Below are positions 23,691 to 35,929 of a DNA stretch of 64,000 bases, piece after piece; the first letter of the stretch is position 1, and each line of letters starts with the position of its first letter. The translations under genes and the position numbers were made by a program. The notes under the pieces are model-generated. The model was given only the letters and a program-made list of their open reading frames with translations. It had not been told where the DNA came from and ran no database searches. This DNA is from Gnetum montanum (Eukaryota; Streptophyta; Gnetopsida; Gnetales; Gnetaceae): positions 106,982 to 170,981 of the forward strand of contig MNCI01030046.1 of assembly GCA_015680685.1 (NCBI GenBank). Reading direction: 5' to 3'.

Positions 23691-26600
23691 TAGCATAGGT
23701 GGCCATCTCCCCCATGACTGAGTTGTAAGGGAGAGATCCAAAATAATGAGCGAGGTTGCCCGCTAGTGGATGTGTAACTTGTACTGGCTGTTGTGGGTTC
23801 AAGGAAAGGTTTTTTTTGTTGTACGTTAACCAATAACCTTTTATCCGGGCTGTCAGGCTTATATATCATCATGGCTCCAGAGGGGAAGGTTGTATGAATA
23901 ATATAAGATCCTTCCCATAAGGTTTGAAACTTTGTACGTTGTGGTACATGCATGGGATTCCAATAAAGGACCTTATCTTATGGTTGGTACCTAAACCTTC
24001 GGATCCTTAAGTCATGACGCTGTATACTGGGTGCCTTGTGCAACTCATTTAACGATAGTGCAACCAATCTATTCTCGTCTAACACGTTCAAAGTTGCTAA
24101 CCATTGTTTTTGTGCTAGGTCGAGATCCAGGTGAAGTTTGTAAGCCATGGATAGTGTATGGAGCTCATTCGGTATGGGGAGTTTTAGTAGTTTCCCGTAC
24201 ACTAGCTCAGAGGGAGAATATCCTGTAGGGAGCTTCCAAGTGGAGCGATACGCCCAAAGAGAATCATTCAGTTTTGTGCTCCAGTCTCGCCTAAATTTTC
24301 TAATTTTTCGCATTAATATTCTTATAATCTCCCTATTAGTAACCTTGGCTTGACCATTAGCTTGGGGGTGGTAAGGTGTGGTCATTTTATGCTGAACCCC
24401 TAAGCGTTGCATCATTTTGCGAAAGGTTGCACCCGTAAAATATGTTCCATTATCAGAAATGAGTGCACGTGGCACACAAAACCTATTAACGATTTGTTGT
24501 TGTACAAATCATGTAGCTGTAGATGATGTGCAATCTGTTATAGCGACTACTTCAGCCCATTTGGTTAAGTAATCAACAACAATGATGATATATGCCTTTC
24601 CGTTGCACATTGGTGTAATAGGCCCCATAAAGTCTATTCCCCAGATATCGAAGGGTTCTAAAGGTTGAATCCATTGTTGTGGACCCTCCATTCTAGGAGT
24701 CATTCCACCATCACGTTGGCAGCGCTCACAGGATTGGGCGAAATGATGGGCGTCCCGAAATAGTGTTGGCCAATAATATCCTGCAAGCAGGACCTTGGTA
24801 GCCATTCGTCTTCTAGCATAATGACCCCCACAGGGGCCCTTATGAGCATCCTAGAGAAGTTTTAATTGATCTTGATTGGGTACACACCATCGAACTAAGC
24901 CATCAGGATAGACTTTATAAAGTTATCCCTTGATTTCCATGAAGTACTTGGTTTTGTGAAGAAATTATTGTTTCTTCCTAAAGTCCAATCCCTGTGGTAT
25001 TTGTTGGGAAGTGAGATAAGTAAGAATGCTACTATACTAATTTATTTCCATGGGTTGATCATTTACTACACTAGCAAAGAGGGTTTCATCAGGAAAATGG
25101 TCAGATACAGCATATTCATCCTCTTTGTTGTTCCAATGCAACCGAGATAGGTGATTGACGACTACATTCTCAGTGCCTTTGCGGTCTACTATTGTTAAAT
25201 CAAACTCCTAAAGAATTACCAACCAACGTATGATATGTGGACTAAGTATTGGCTTGTTCATAAGGAACCTAATTGCACTATGATCTGTATGGATGTATAC
25301 TTTGTAACCCAATACATAGTGCCTAAATTTTTCCAGTGCAAACACTATAGCCATTAATTCCTTTTCTGTAGTCGTGTAGTTGCTTTGTGCACCGGTGATA
25401 CTCTTACTAGCATAGTGGATGTAATAAGGTCATTTTTGTTCATCTAATTGTGTTAGTACAGCTCCTTGGGCATAATTAGATGCATCGGTCATGATATGGA
25501 ACGACCTGGACTAGTCAGGGGCTTGTAGAATGGGTGTTTCCACAAGCCTCTGTTTGAGGGTTTAAAATGCTCGTTCACATTCCTTGGTCCATTCGAATGG
25601 TGCATCTCTTTTTGTTAATTCCACCAACGGTTTGGCAACTTTGGAGAAGTTCTTAATAAACCTCCTGTAGTAGCCAGTGTGTCCAAGGAATGACCTAATG
25701 TCTTTAACGGTTTCTGGTTGTCGGGTAATTCCTTGGATGACTTAATTTTTTCCAGATCCACCTCAATTCTTGATTGTGAAATTTTATGCCCTTGGATGAC
25801 GCCCTCTTGAACCATCAAATGGCTCTTCTGCTAGTTGAGCTTTAGGTTGGTTTCGACACATCGTTTTAATACTTGCTCTAATCGGTCGAGGGCTTGATCA
25901 AAGCTCGTCCCATAAGTGGAGAAGTCATCCATGAAGACTTCTACTCCGTTACCAATTTGTTGTTGAAAGATGCTTAGAACTAATCGTTGGAACGTGGCAG
26001 GTGCATTGCACAAGCCAAAAGGCATTTGTTTGTATGCAAACGTTTCCCAAGGACTAGTGAACGTTGTTTTGTCTTGGTCTTCTGGCACAATTCGTATTTG
26101 GTTGTACCCACTATATCCATCCAGAAAACTGTAATAGCGATGCCCTGCTATAGTGTCTAAGACTTGGTCAAGAAATGGCAATGGGAAGTGATCTTTGAAT
26201 GTTGTGATATTTGATAGCCTAAAATCTATACATACGCTTCATTTACCTCCTTTTTTCGGTACGATTACAAGAGGACTAACCCATTCACTATCAGCGATAG
26301 GGTAAATGAACCCAGCCTTGAGAAGCTGCTCTAGCTCCTCTTTCACTAGTTGTTTTAACTTCGGGTTCAATCACCTCTAGGGTTGCTTGTGAGGCTTCAT
26401 AGAGGGATATGTGTAAATCCTATGCTGGCATATCCTAGGATCTATTCCGGTTAGTTCAGGGTATGACCAGGCAAAGGCTGTTGACCACTTGTTTATCACC
26501 TTTAGCAAACTTTCTTTTTGCTTGGGTACGAGCTTTGCGTTGATGATCACCGATTTTCCATTTTTAAGGGTCACGTATTCCAAACCAGTGGGCAACAGTT

Positions 26601-27931
26601 TTAAATCTAGGGGCTCTTATTTAAACTCCTCAGGAATCTCCAACTTTCCCCAATTAATGTTTTCGGAGTTAAGGGCTGGAAGTTGGCAACGGACTTGCTC
26701 TAATACATCTGTGCTTTCAATGTAAGCACTAGTTATTCCCTCAGCTAGTTCCATGCAAGTTGTCGAGTTGTTCTCTTTATCAGCCATCAGCCATTGGGTG
26801 TTTTCTTGTTGTGTGGCTGCCGCATATAGGCACTTTTGTATGTCAATATCCTGTGCGCACCAATTGCATGCAGGCAATGTTAAACTTCGCATCACCCATG
26901 ATTTCTGCACGCAATGACACCCTGTGTCACTATATGTGATGCATGGAACTCTTTTCCTTTCAATTTTTCCAAAAGTATTTGTCTTGAATATTTCCAGGGA
27001 AAGGTTGCAGATTCCTATGTGTGCATCGATTGTATTCAGCCATGCCCTTCCCATTATAATTGGGAAATCCCCTTTGTCATTGTTTATTTGAATCACTAGG
27101 AAATCGGCTGGATATGACCAACCACCCATAGTGGTAACAATGTCCTCAACCTGTCCCAAAGGAACAGTGATGGACTGGTCAGCCAGCTCTAAGTGAATAT
27201 TACTCTTCTTGAGGGGAGGTAGGTTCTAGGTTTTATACAGTTCTTGTGAGATTAAGTAACCCTGAAACCTAACTCGAGGAGAGCCTTATGGGGTTCATTC
27301 CCAGTGACTTGGAGGTAAACTAGGGGGACTCATGGATCTGATAATTTCTTTGGAAGGTGGTTGACCTTAATCCAGTCAGTTACTATATGTGTTAACATAA
27401 CTGTATGCATTGGACGCGATTTCTCTGTTAAAGGGTTTCCCGAAACCTTATTTGGTATGGAGGTGTTTAGATGCTCAACCGCTTGTAAAGGCAAGGGTTT
27501 GGTTGGATTGTTGATCCTAAGGAAAGGTCTTTTTGATGTATGATTGTTAGAACCAACTGAGAATTGAGGGTTGGGAGCCCTCGCAGTGTTGGTTTGTCGT
27601 GGTTGAGTGGGAATTACTCTAGGCTTTGTTGGAGCAGTTGGTGGTGGGGCTACTGGCGCAAGAGATGCGGATGGATTTTGAGGATAGTGTGGGTATGGAG
27701 TGTTTCCCGAAGGAGGAGTGCTAAAATACTCCTGAACTCGGTAGTAACGTGGAGGGTTTATGTGATCCATAGAGTCACCTTGGGAAATCGACTGCTGCCC
27801 ATAATAACCATAAGGATTAGGCTGCCAGTAAGGGTACTATTGTGTTGGCGGTGGCATCCCCCATGACTGTGGATATTACCACTGTTGATGCTGCTTGATC
27901 AACTGTGGTGGAGTTCCACTTGGATAATACG
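23690..27931 (-). pseudogene. pol: E3 pol: PR-RT-RNaseH-INT (decayed)
   Basis: Reads right to left. A Pro/Gln-rich linker is followed by protease near 27300-27000, whose active-site triad reads ELG instead of DSG with a one-base loss just after it. RT spans about 26600-25620 with FMDD at 25924-25935. RNase H lies near 25480-25160 (IHTDHSAIRF). Integrase has its HHCC region near 24830-24690, first Asp at 24632-24634 and second at 24452-24454. The third acidic residue is Lys: codon AAG at 24346-24344, where E6 has GAA. A GPY/F-like module (WEGSYII) lies near 23900. The 165-codon open run 23978-24475 is the longest intact piece. About a dozen stops elsewhere. Confidence 0.9.
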
Positions 27932-29902
27932 TTAGTGGTTGGTGGAACTGCCTTGGGTTACCTTGTGGATAAGGTAACCTTTGGGGTGTTTGCTGTTGGT
28001 TGAGTCTTGGATTAAGCGCATACACCCCAAACTCTTTAGATGTGAGATAATGGGGCAACATCCCTTAGGATGGTCATAGTGGCAGATCTCACATCCACCA
28101 TCATCATCTGTGTCAGAGTCCATAGCCACATCGGAGTTAGTGATTTTTCCCTTACCCTTGTTATGTGCAGGGCTTAAATCTCTCCACTTTTTCTTATCTT
28201 TGTCACTACTTTGTTCTACCTTAGATTCTTCTACAATTTTTAAGATAATTTCAATTTTAGAGTGTAAGGAACTCCATACGTCATCTACCTTAGCTACTAT
28301 TTCTATTATTAACTTTTGGATTGGCAAGGTTTTCTGGTTCACCAACTCTTCGATTGGTGACTGATCCTCTTCATCACAAAACTTCACTCCCTTCTTTCGA
28401 AGGGAGGGATCGCGGTTGTATTCTTCCACACTTTCCCTTTTGTGTAGCTCACCTTCTTCTTTTGCTACTTGTTCCAAGAAGCAATGTACTTCATAAGCTC
28501 TAAGTTATGAGAGTCTCCCTTGGGCATAAGTTCCAAGGGTTCTTCTAGTTTCATGCCTTAGCCCATCCACGATGTGGCGAAGTTGATCCCACTGAGCATA
28601 CCCATGGCCCGGGCAATGATGTAACAATGTGTAGTAGCGGGCCATGGCAACATCTAAGGGTTCATATGTACCTTGCTTCTAGCCTTGGATCTACTTACGC
28701 AAATTGGACACTTTGGAGTACGTTTGATACTTCTCGTTGAACAGTTCTAGCATCGTACTCCACCTCCTAATGGTTTCCGGTTCTAAGGACCTATACCAAC
28801 TCTCTGCTTCTTTGGTGAGTGTCCTTGGGAACAACTTAAGTTTTTGCCACTCATTTTTTATATTCTGCAAGGCACAGGCATCGTGGAATGCCTGTAAATG
28901 ATTTTGTGGATCTACATTATATCCCCCTTCAAATCGTGGGATATTGTTCATGTCTAATCTTTTGATCCGACTATCTTTTAAATGCCTTGTGGGAATCCTA
29001 ACTACCTCCATGATGTCAAGCATACTTCAGGTTGCAAGTAGGGGCTCATCATGATCATCTCTTTCATGATGCCTGTGATGTCTACGTTGTTCCCTACTCT
29101 CCCTACGTCCTTGCCCTTGTGCTCTCTCTCGACTTTCCCATCGAGGTATTTCGTCCTTCTTACCTTTATCCTCACCTTTATGTTCATGATGGTTGCACCC
29201 GGATGTGGAAGGAGAGGGTGAGTGATGGGATGAAGGAGAAGAAGAAGGGGAACCAGTGCCATGATGATGTTTCTTGCCTTCTCTTCGGCTACTACGGCCC
29301 CAGTCATGGTGACGATCTAAGTGCTCATCCTTAGCATGAGTGGTTGTTCCCTCTATGAATAGTTGGTATTCATAGGCATCAGAACCAGGGATATGTATCG
29401 TTGATCATAGGTTCTGATACCCAACCTCCTCACCATCGTTAGGAGGGGGAACATCATTTGTTAAAGAACCTTTGATAAGGGGTTCCTCATCTCCTATTTC
29501 GCTAAGGACGTGCGGGGCTTTGCTCTTCAGAAAAGTATGTTGACTCTCTTGCCTTAAGTCCCTCATATGTTGCATGTCTGTGGGATGGTAATCCCTCATC
29601 TCAAAGTCTTCAAAAACATATTCAGCAAATAGTTCTTGCATGCCAATCTATGTCAAGGCATGGAAAAGCATGCGAGAGATTAATCGGTTTGGGGGTAACA
29701 CAATGTTACCTTGCAAATCTCTCCATCGCAGCTGTTCGTCTTGATGGAGAATAAAGGTAAAACTAGGGATATACTCATCGGGATGAGTATATGTCATCTT
29801 ATATTGTTTAGGACTTGGTTGATTTTGGTTATGTGTTTTATGTTGCCGACTGTCTCGTGTATGGTCCTTAGGTGGTGAGTTACTCTTATGAGAAGAAGGC
29901 AT
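27932..29902 (-). pseudogene. gag: E3 gag (decayed)
   Basis: Minus-strand ATG at 29902-29900 (MPSSHKSN) lies about 125 bases after the primer site. Long open pieces: 29902-29648, 29641-29405, 29023-28691 (capsid core with NHLQAFHDAC and WYRSLEPETI) and 28477-27932 (C-terminal region ending in the zinc knuckle). The knuckle CEICHYDHPKGCC lies at 28093-28055. At least five stops interrupt the frame. Just after the knuckle a frameshift separates gag from the Pro/Gln-rich frame that leads into pol. Gag would form the particle shell and bind the element RNA. Confidence 0.88.
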
Positions 29903-30025
29903 TGTTATTGGTGTGCTAATTCATCGTTATATAAATTTACTCTTTTGATTAACCCGAAGGTTCATTAAGGCTCACAACGATGTGAGTGATATCCCTTATG
30001 TTCTATTTAGCGCAAAAACACTTAG

Positions 30026-30043
30026 TCCTTGGCAATGGCGCCA
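30026..30043 (-). promoter_or_regulatory. E3 primer binding site (tRNA-Asp type)
   Basis: Minus strand TGGCGCCATTGCCAAGGA one base inside the 5' LTR end. It is close to the tRNA-Asp-complementary site of Athila elements. Confidence 0.85.
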
Positions 30044-30044
30044 A

Positions 30045-30973
30045 TGATGAGTGGTGAGGTACCCCTACACTCAACCATACGAAACGAGCGTAGCATGCAC
30101 GATCTGGTCGAACTCCGCAGACTAAATGCCTACATGCCCCGTGGAACACTTGGGGTTAATCATTCGTTGTCTTCCTAGACTTACTTGTAGTTGTCACGGT
30201 GTATGGTTAAGTAAGTCCGAGGTATATGATTTTTATAGTTTTTAAAAGTTTTTCTCCTATGCTATTGGGGTAAAGGGTTGAGAAACTAGCTAACTCTAAC
30301 TAAGGACTAAGTCTAAATTAACTAGCGTTAGCATCCATTCCCACTTACCGTACACACCCTGAACTATGCAACTGTGGCTACCAAACACTAATTGTTACTG
30401 GGATCACCACACGTAACGCACGTGCTTGAAGTGGCTGCACTGAGGCACTTAACTAGCCTAAATGTAATGAGCAGCCGATTCCTTGACTAGCCGTACACAT
30501 TCTTAGATGCTCGTAATCAAGTCGTACTCATTCCGCATTCTAGGAGTTGAGGGTGAGAGAACCTAATCACGATGAGCAGCCGATTCCTTGATTAGTTGTA
30601 CACATTCATCAATGCTTGTAATCAAGTCATACTCATGCTGCGCTATTGCAGGTAATAAATAACAGGTAGGAAATAACATGTAATAAAACCTATTCCATGC
30701 ACTGCAAGGTTTATCCACAAAGCTCGTCTTTATTGCCGTACACAACTTGCGTTTAGGTACAAAGCTGCTTGAATAAAGATCCGTTCACTTGGGGACTCCT
30801 ACTGTGGGCACATAGAAAATATTCTATCTCTAGAGTGATCAATCTGCCAGAGTTTCCCTACTTTAAGCCTAGGATGGGAAATAAGGGGAGTGCCGCCTCT
30901 TATTTATAGATTTGGCGGCGGACCACGATATCACGTACGCGATATCGTGGCACATGTGAATCGTGTCTCATCA
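30045..30973 (-). repeat. E3 5' LTR
   Basis: 929 bp, ends matching the 3' LTR. TATA box at 30901-30908, AATAAA (inverted) at 30729-30734. The palindrome at 30923-30950 has arms CCACGATATC and GATATCGTGG and only one mismatched pair in its centre. The internal duplication (starts near 30468 and 30574) is present as in the partner LTR, so it predates insertion. Confidence 0.95.
30901..30908 (-). promoter_or_regulatory. TATA box of E3 5' LTR
   Basis: TATAAATA in element orientation, about 65 bp from the LTR start and directly downstream of the palindrome at 30923-30950. Confidence 0.65.
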
Positions 30974-31064
30974 TATGTGAAACTACAATTGCATCTAAAA
31001 TAACAATTTTGAACAATGTATAAAACTAAGAAAAAATTAAAAAATGTTTAGCATGTATAGAAAC

Positions 31065-31310
31065 AAGAGCAAAGAAGACACTATATGTTGCAATAGTAAA
31101 AGTAATGGTTTTACCTATAAAATTCTAAGTGTAGCAAACAGAGGTAATGCTATGCATTGCAACTACAAAAGTTAATTTTTTAACTATAAATGTAGGAAGT
31201 TGAGGTAACATTGTGCACTAGAACAACAAAAACTAGTTTCTGAGTTCTAAGATGCAAGGAATAGCGACAACGCTACACACTGTAATTGTAAAAAAGAGTA
31301 ATAATTTTTT
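31065..31310. repeat. Four diverged tandem units of about 62 bp
   Basis: Successive units each carry a GAGGTAAYRNTRTGCA-like segment, an AACTACAAAA-like segment and an AACTATAAATGTA-like end, at about 31065, 31132, 31193 and 31255. They lie in the E2 leader between its primer site and the minisatellite. Confidence 0.55.
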
Positions 31311-31370
31311 TGATGCAACTAATTTTAGTATCAAATGGTGGGGTTTTTTGGGCTAAGAAGTTAGGTGAAG

Positions 31371-31388
31371 TCCCTTCTTTTAGCACCA
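31371..31388 (-). promoter_or_regulatory. E2 primer binding site
   Basis: Minus strand TGGTGCTAAAAGAAGGGA, five bases (GTTTT) after the LTR end. E5 has TGGCACTAGAAGGAGGGC with the same five-base spacer. The shared form suggests TGGCGCTAGAAGGAGGG as the original; I cannot name the priming tRNA from the sequence alone. Confidence 0.75.
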
Positions 31389-31393
31389 AAAAC

Positions 31394-32621
31394 TATAACA
31401 ATAGAAAAAATCAATGTTAGAAACCAAAAAATTGCATGCGAAACAATTTAACTCTAGGATCCACAAGCTGTAAAAAGTATCTGAAGCACCTTAAATAGTG
31501 TGACAACTCATCTAAGGACTTAAGAAATCTATTTCTAGGCATTGTAAAATAAAAACAAACAAAAGAAGGTAAATGTGAAGTGTAGTTAAAAAATAGGAAT
31601 AGAAAGCGAGAAAATATGATGAAATAAGAAAATACTACAAGATTTATCATAAATATTGAGAAAATGTTAGTGAAGGAGGGTTAAGAAGATATATATCAGA
31701 AAGCTTTAGAAGCTTGAAAATCCAAAAAATATCCTTAGAATCTAGAGTGAATGGTAGGGTGTGTTTTGCACTTAATCTGTACTAATCTCTCACCTGATTT
31801 GCATTCAGTAATGATTGCAAAAGCTCATATTCTGATAGTGCAAAAGATTCATTGCTACTACATGATCTCTTAGGTGCAAGTGTGCTGCAAATTTTTTCCC
31901 AAAAAGATCCTAGAAATGATGCTAGATCTGGTATAAATAGGCTTTAGATCTGCTATGCTGGCATCTGTTATAATTTTGGAGCATTACTAGGTATTCTTGG
32001 ACCTAAGTGCAGTATGTGGATTCAAAACCCAAGTGCCACACGCTATCCCACATACTACAACAATTTCTATGACTTAAATTTGTAGCATATGAATTCAAAG
32101 CCCAAATTCCACACACTGCCCCACATGCTACCATGGTGTGTGGGGCTAAAATGTGTAGTGTGTGAGATAAAAAGGTCAATTTCTTACAACGTATGAAATA
32201 TTTTATGGTTCAAATTTTAGTGTGTGAGCCACCCACATTTTTTCACCTTTGTTGCCAAATTTTGGTAGCATATTTAGACTATTTTCATGGCCCAAATTGC
32301 ATCTCGTGTACAAGTTTAGCTCCACATGCTACCATAGTGTGTGTGGCTAGAATGTACAACATGTGGGACGAGAAGGCTAATTATTCATAGTGTATGAAGC
32401 ACTTTGGCCTCCACAAGCTAAAATAAATGGTATTTCTATCATGTCAGCTACAAACCTCACTTTTTACACATTAAAAATGCCTAAAATTTACCAAAACAAG
32501 GCCACAAGGTAGTATTTTTGATCGGAAAACAAGGTAATTATGTCTACCTTCAGATTTCTATCAAATTACAATGTAGATTCTAGTTATCAGGCTTCTTGTT
32601 GATGTTTCATTAGGTGTTTCA
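31394..32621 (-). repeat. E2 5' LTR (right copy)
   Basis: 1228 bp aligned with 12059-13287. The end next to the primer site reads TA where TG is expected on the plus strand, a G-to-A change. Many transitions separate the copies, so E2 is clearly older than E3. The plus-strand TATAAATAG at 31932-31940 is shared with the left LTR. Confidence 0.85.
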
Positions 32622-33206
32622 ATATAGCCATAATTAGATCATTTAAACTAGCAAAAGCTATTTGGAGGTATCCATGCCTTAGTAGAACTAAAGACCAAAA
32701 GCCATCTAAAATGATTTATCTGAACTATCTTGGAGTAGGGTTGTAATCCTACACCAACACCTACCACATATGGTGTTGTAGTAGTCTCATGCTAGTAGAC
32801 CATAAGCGACCATGCCTCTCCTAGCATATCAAAAATAAAAATAGAAAATTCCAAGGCTACATACCCTAGTAAACTACATAGGCCCAACACAAGGTAATGT
32901 AGTCTTACTAGGCTACACAAGCCCTGAACAAGGTAGTGTGCTATAATACCCTAATTCTAAAACTCCCATTTTTTGTTGGTATTTCTTATAACTTGAACTT
33001 TGATATGTTTTTCCTACCCTATTGTTATCATAAGATAACTTTCAATTTAGTTATTAAATTTTATTATTATTATTATCATCATCATTATTTGGTGGTTTCC
33101 TATGTTGGATATTATATTTTATACTTATAAAGCATATGTGTGCAAACCTTGTTTGGGATATTTTAGTAGATAGGTCTTAAGAATCAGTCATGACACCTAG
33201 TAGTCT

Positions 33207-33333
33207 AACAATGAGGTGTTAGCCTAGTGGTAAAGACTCTTGATTTGAAATGTCCAAGTCATGGGTTAAATTCTATTGGACAATGTTGAATTATATATCT
33301 TGGGATATTATAACTATTTTTGGTTCCAACACC
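33207..33333 (+). repeat. tRNA-derived SINE-like copy 1
   Basis: GAGGTGTTAGCCTAGTGG fits an RNA polymerase III A box (TAGCCTAGTGG) and GGGTTAAATTC about 33 bases later fits a B box. A shared tail (ATTATATATCTTGGGATATTATAA) ends near GGTTCCAACA. It aligns along its length with copy 2. Confidence 0.7.
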
Positions 33334-34016
33334 ACCCCCTCCCCTTAACACATGCTATTATACATCAAGATTGTGATGTGTTTACATGTGATATTTCATC
33401 GTATGCTTTTATCTTTGATTAATTTAATATTTTATTCTTACATAAAAATGGTAGAAATACAAACTTAGCTTAAGGGGAGTTTGTTGGAGGTTTAAACACA
33501 AGACCTGTTGTAGCTTATGACCCATATGCCTACTAAATTCTCAAAGATGTCACTTTTTAGCTACAACTTCAAGGAAAAAAGCTACCAATGAAAGCTGAAC
33601 AATTACCTTATTTTCTACAATATTAATTCCTTTTCATTTTGGAGACTCAAGAATGGAAAGCTTTAAGCTTGTGTTGCTATTTATTTTTTATCTTTGATTG
33701 ATGTATTATTTTTTTTCTTGAGAGAGAATTTTCTTTCTCTTTATAAGAAATCCTTTAGTAAGAAGTGAATATCCATGAGGTCACTTTTGATTCTTTTCCT
33801 ACCTGAGAGGAAAATTTTTTCATGATTGGTTGTAAGAATGAAAACTTGAAAAGGCATCCCCAAAACTATTGGGTTTTTCTTTAGACTCTCTCTTCAATGC
33901 TTTGATGTATTCAATTTTTTAAATATTATTATTCCTTTTTTTGAGAATACAACATTCTCCCCCTTCCACTTCCTCCCCTTATTCTCAATATATATATATA
34001 TATATATGCAAATATA

Positions 34017-34170
34017 ACAACGAGGTGTTAACCTAGCGATAAGACTCTTGATTTAAAAGCTTTAAGTCAAGGGTTTGATTTTAGTGGGCAATGCTAAGAT
34101 AGAAAGTTCTAATTGAACTATATATCTTAGGGTGTACCTATATTATAATTATTTCAAGATTCTAACATTC
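34017..34170 (+). repeat. tRNA-derived SINE-like copy 2
   Basis: Same head (GAGGTGTTAACCTAGCGATA) and B-box region (GGGTTTGATTTTA) as copy 1, and the same tail ending near GATTCTAACA. The A box has decayed. It directly follows a TA microsatellite. Confidence 0.7.
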
Positions 34171-35929
34171 TCCTTCACTTAAATAATATGAGTGGATATT
34201 AAAAATAAAATATTTTTGGAAATAAAATACATGTTTTAATTTTAGATTTAAGAAACAAGTTATTCCTAGATTTTAGTCATCCATTAGAATTACTTGTTAA
34301 CCAAACCTTAGTATGTCATGCATATAAACATGTGGCTTTCCTTGCATTAGAGGCCATCCATTTTCCTTCTTGTTATCTAAGAGATAAAGTCAAAGAGGAA
34401 GACTTTATCAAAGTAAAAGAAGAAGCCACAACCTAGGCATGTTCAACACTTCCAAATCTACATAAGTACTTCTTGGTTTCAAAGGTTTCATTTCCTTGTT
34501 TTCTATATTGATTTGATAATGATCTTGCTTTTGATAATAGGATCTAGCAATTAATAGGAGGATCTCAACCACAGAAAGATTTTTGAGTGCATCAATCTCA
34601 AGTTGAAAATTTTATTATACCTAATTTCCTTTTGGGTTTTGATTTTTTAAGGTTATACATATGCGATGTGTTTAGGATGAAAATTGTAAAATTAATTATT
34701 TAGAGGAATTTCAATGGAATCACTTTTACCAGTATATTTCTATTGCTCTATTCAATTGCTATATAGAGTTTTATTTCATTCTAAGTTTGGAAAATAATTA
34801 TTTAATTAGTTTTTCAATTTGGAAGTGTAAACATTAGGGTTTGATAATTTACATTTATACCTTTTTTTTTTCTTATCTATTTTTCCTCTATTTGGGCTTG
34901 CATACTATAAATCTAAGTTACAACTATTATGAAATGAAATTTTGTATCTTTGATGATAATCTAGACATGTTTTAAGGTGTTCCTATTTGTCATAACTTTT
35001 TCATCACAACTTGCGATGTATGTTAATTCAATGTGACTTCTAGTAAGGGTTGTAACAAATAACAAGAAGTTCCAAGGCATCTCAAACACATCTTTGAAAT
35101 GAGAATTGAATGGAATAAACATGAAATGAGTTATCCTTTCCTCCTATAGAACATGCACAAAGTTTTAGATATCAAAATTTATTGAATTTTGATCTAAAAA
35201 CTAAGAATAATAAAAAAACACTTGTTACTATTCTGGTAACCTAAGAAGAGTAGACAAAAACTTGTGCAATATATTCTTACATACTTTGACAAGAGATATG
35301 AATGTGTGTGCTTGCTCTCCACCATCCTCAAATATTGTAGCTAATGTTTTTTGAATGATTCTAATGTATTTCATGAAGCTATTATTTATTGTTGATGATC
35401 ATGAAGCTAGCACAAGGGAGAGATTGGTTGGTTATAGAAAATCTTAGAATGAGTAGTGTCATCCTTTGATCTTGTAGGTGACTCTTGACTCTTGGTAGTT
35501 CCAAAAGCTTCAAAAAAATGTAAACTAGTAGGATCTAGATGCTCCTTGGTACTAAATATAAGAGACATGAATGAAATGATATAGGCATACTAGTGATGCA
35601 TGCAATTAAAATCTTAATATGCATATTAAGTAAAAATCCAACTTGGAATGAATTAATATGCTAAAACTGAGAGTGGATGGTAGCCTTTGATGATTGAATA
35701 TTTTCATGTGTGATAGTGGATGCAATTCTTTATTTATGCTTGATAATTATTTGATTCTTGTTAATTATGATATCATATGCTAACATGTGTATGATGGAGT
35801 AACCCTTGTATGTGACTCTCCAAATTTATAATATCCATGTTAGAACCCATCAAGGAAGAGCTATAATTTATTTTTTCTATTCAATTAAAATGGGGAAGGG
35901 GGTGGGGGAGGGGGGAGGAGGATTTATAG

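Larger units (their letters stand above)
20804..30973 (-). mobile_element. E3: full-structure Athila-like retrotransposon nested in E2
   Basis: 10170 bp between TATGT target duplicates (20799-20803 and 30974-30978). On the minus strand it has a 5' LTR (30045-30973), tRNA-Asp-type primer site, gag, PR, RT, RNase H, INT, 3' noncoding region, polypurine tract and 3' LTR (20804-21791). It is the only internal-region element here with both LTRs and an exact target duplication. Coding parts contain stops, frameshifts and lost catalytic residues, so it is structurally complete but not autonomous. By eye the two LTRs differ by several percent, mostly transitions. Confidence 0.96.
12059..32621 (-). 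mobile_element. E2: Tat-like LTR retrotransposon hosting two nested insertions
   Basis: Two directly repeated LTRs (12059-13287 and 31394-32621) enclose a minus-strand primer site, leader, Tat-type gag, protease remnant and polypurine tract. Flanking 5-mers are ATGTA (12054-12058) and ATATA (32622-32626), a target duplication with one G-to-A change. The span is 20563 bp, but removing the solo LTR (14897-15686) and E3 (20804-30973) with one target copy each leaves about 9.6 kb. No RT, RNase H or integrase similarity was seen in what remains, so the element is either pol-deleted or non-autonomous. Confidence 0.85.

Noticed and set aside
33207-33280. A functional tRNA gene
   Set aside because: A and B boxes are present, but no cloverleaf with proper acceptor stem can be drawn and the sequence continues into a SINE-like tail shared with a second copy.
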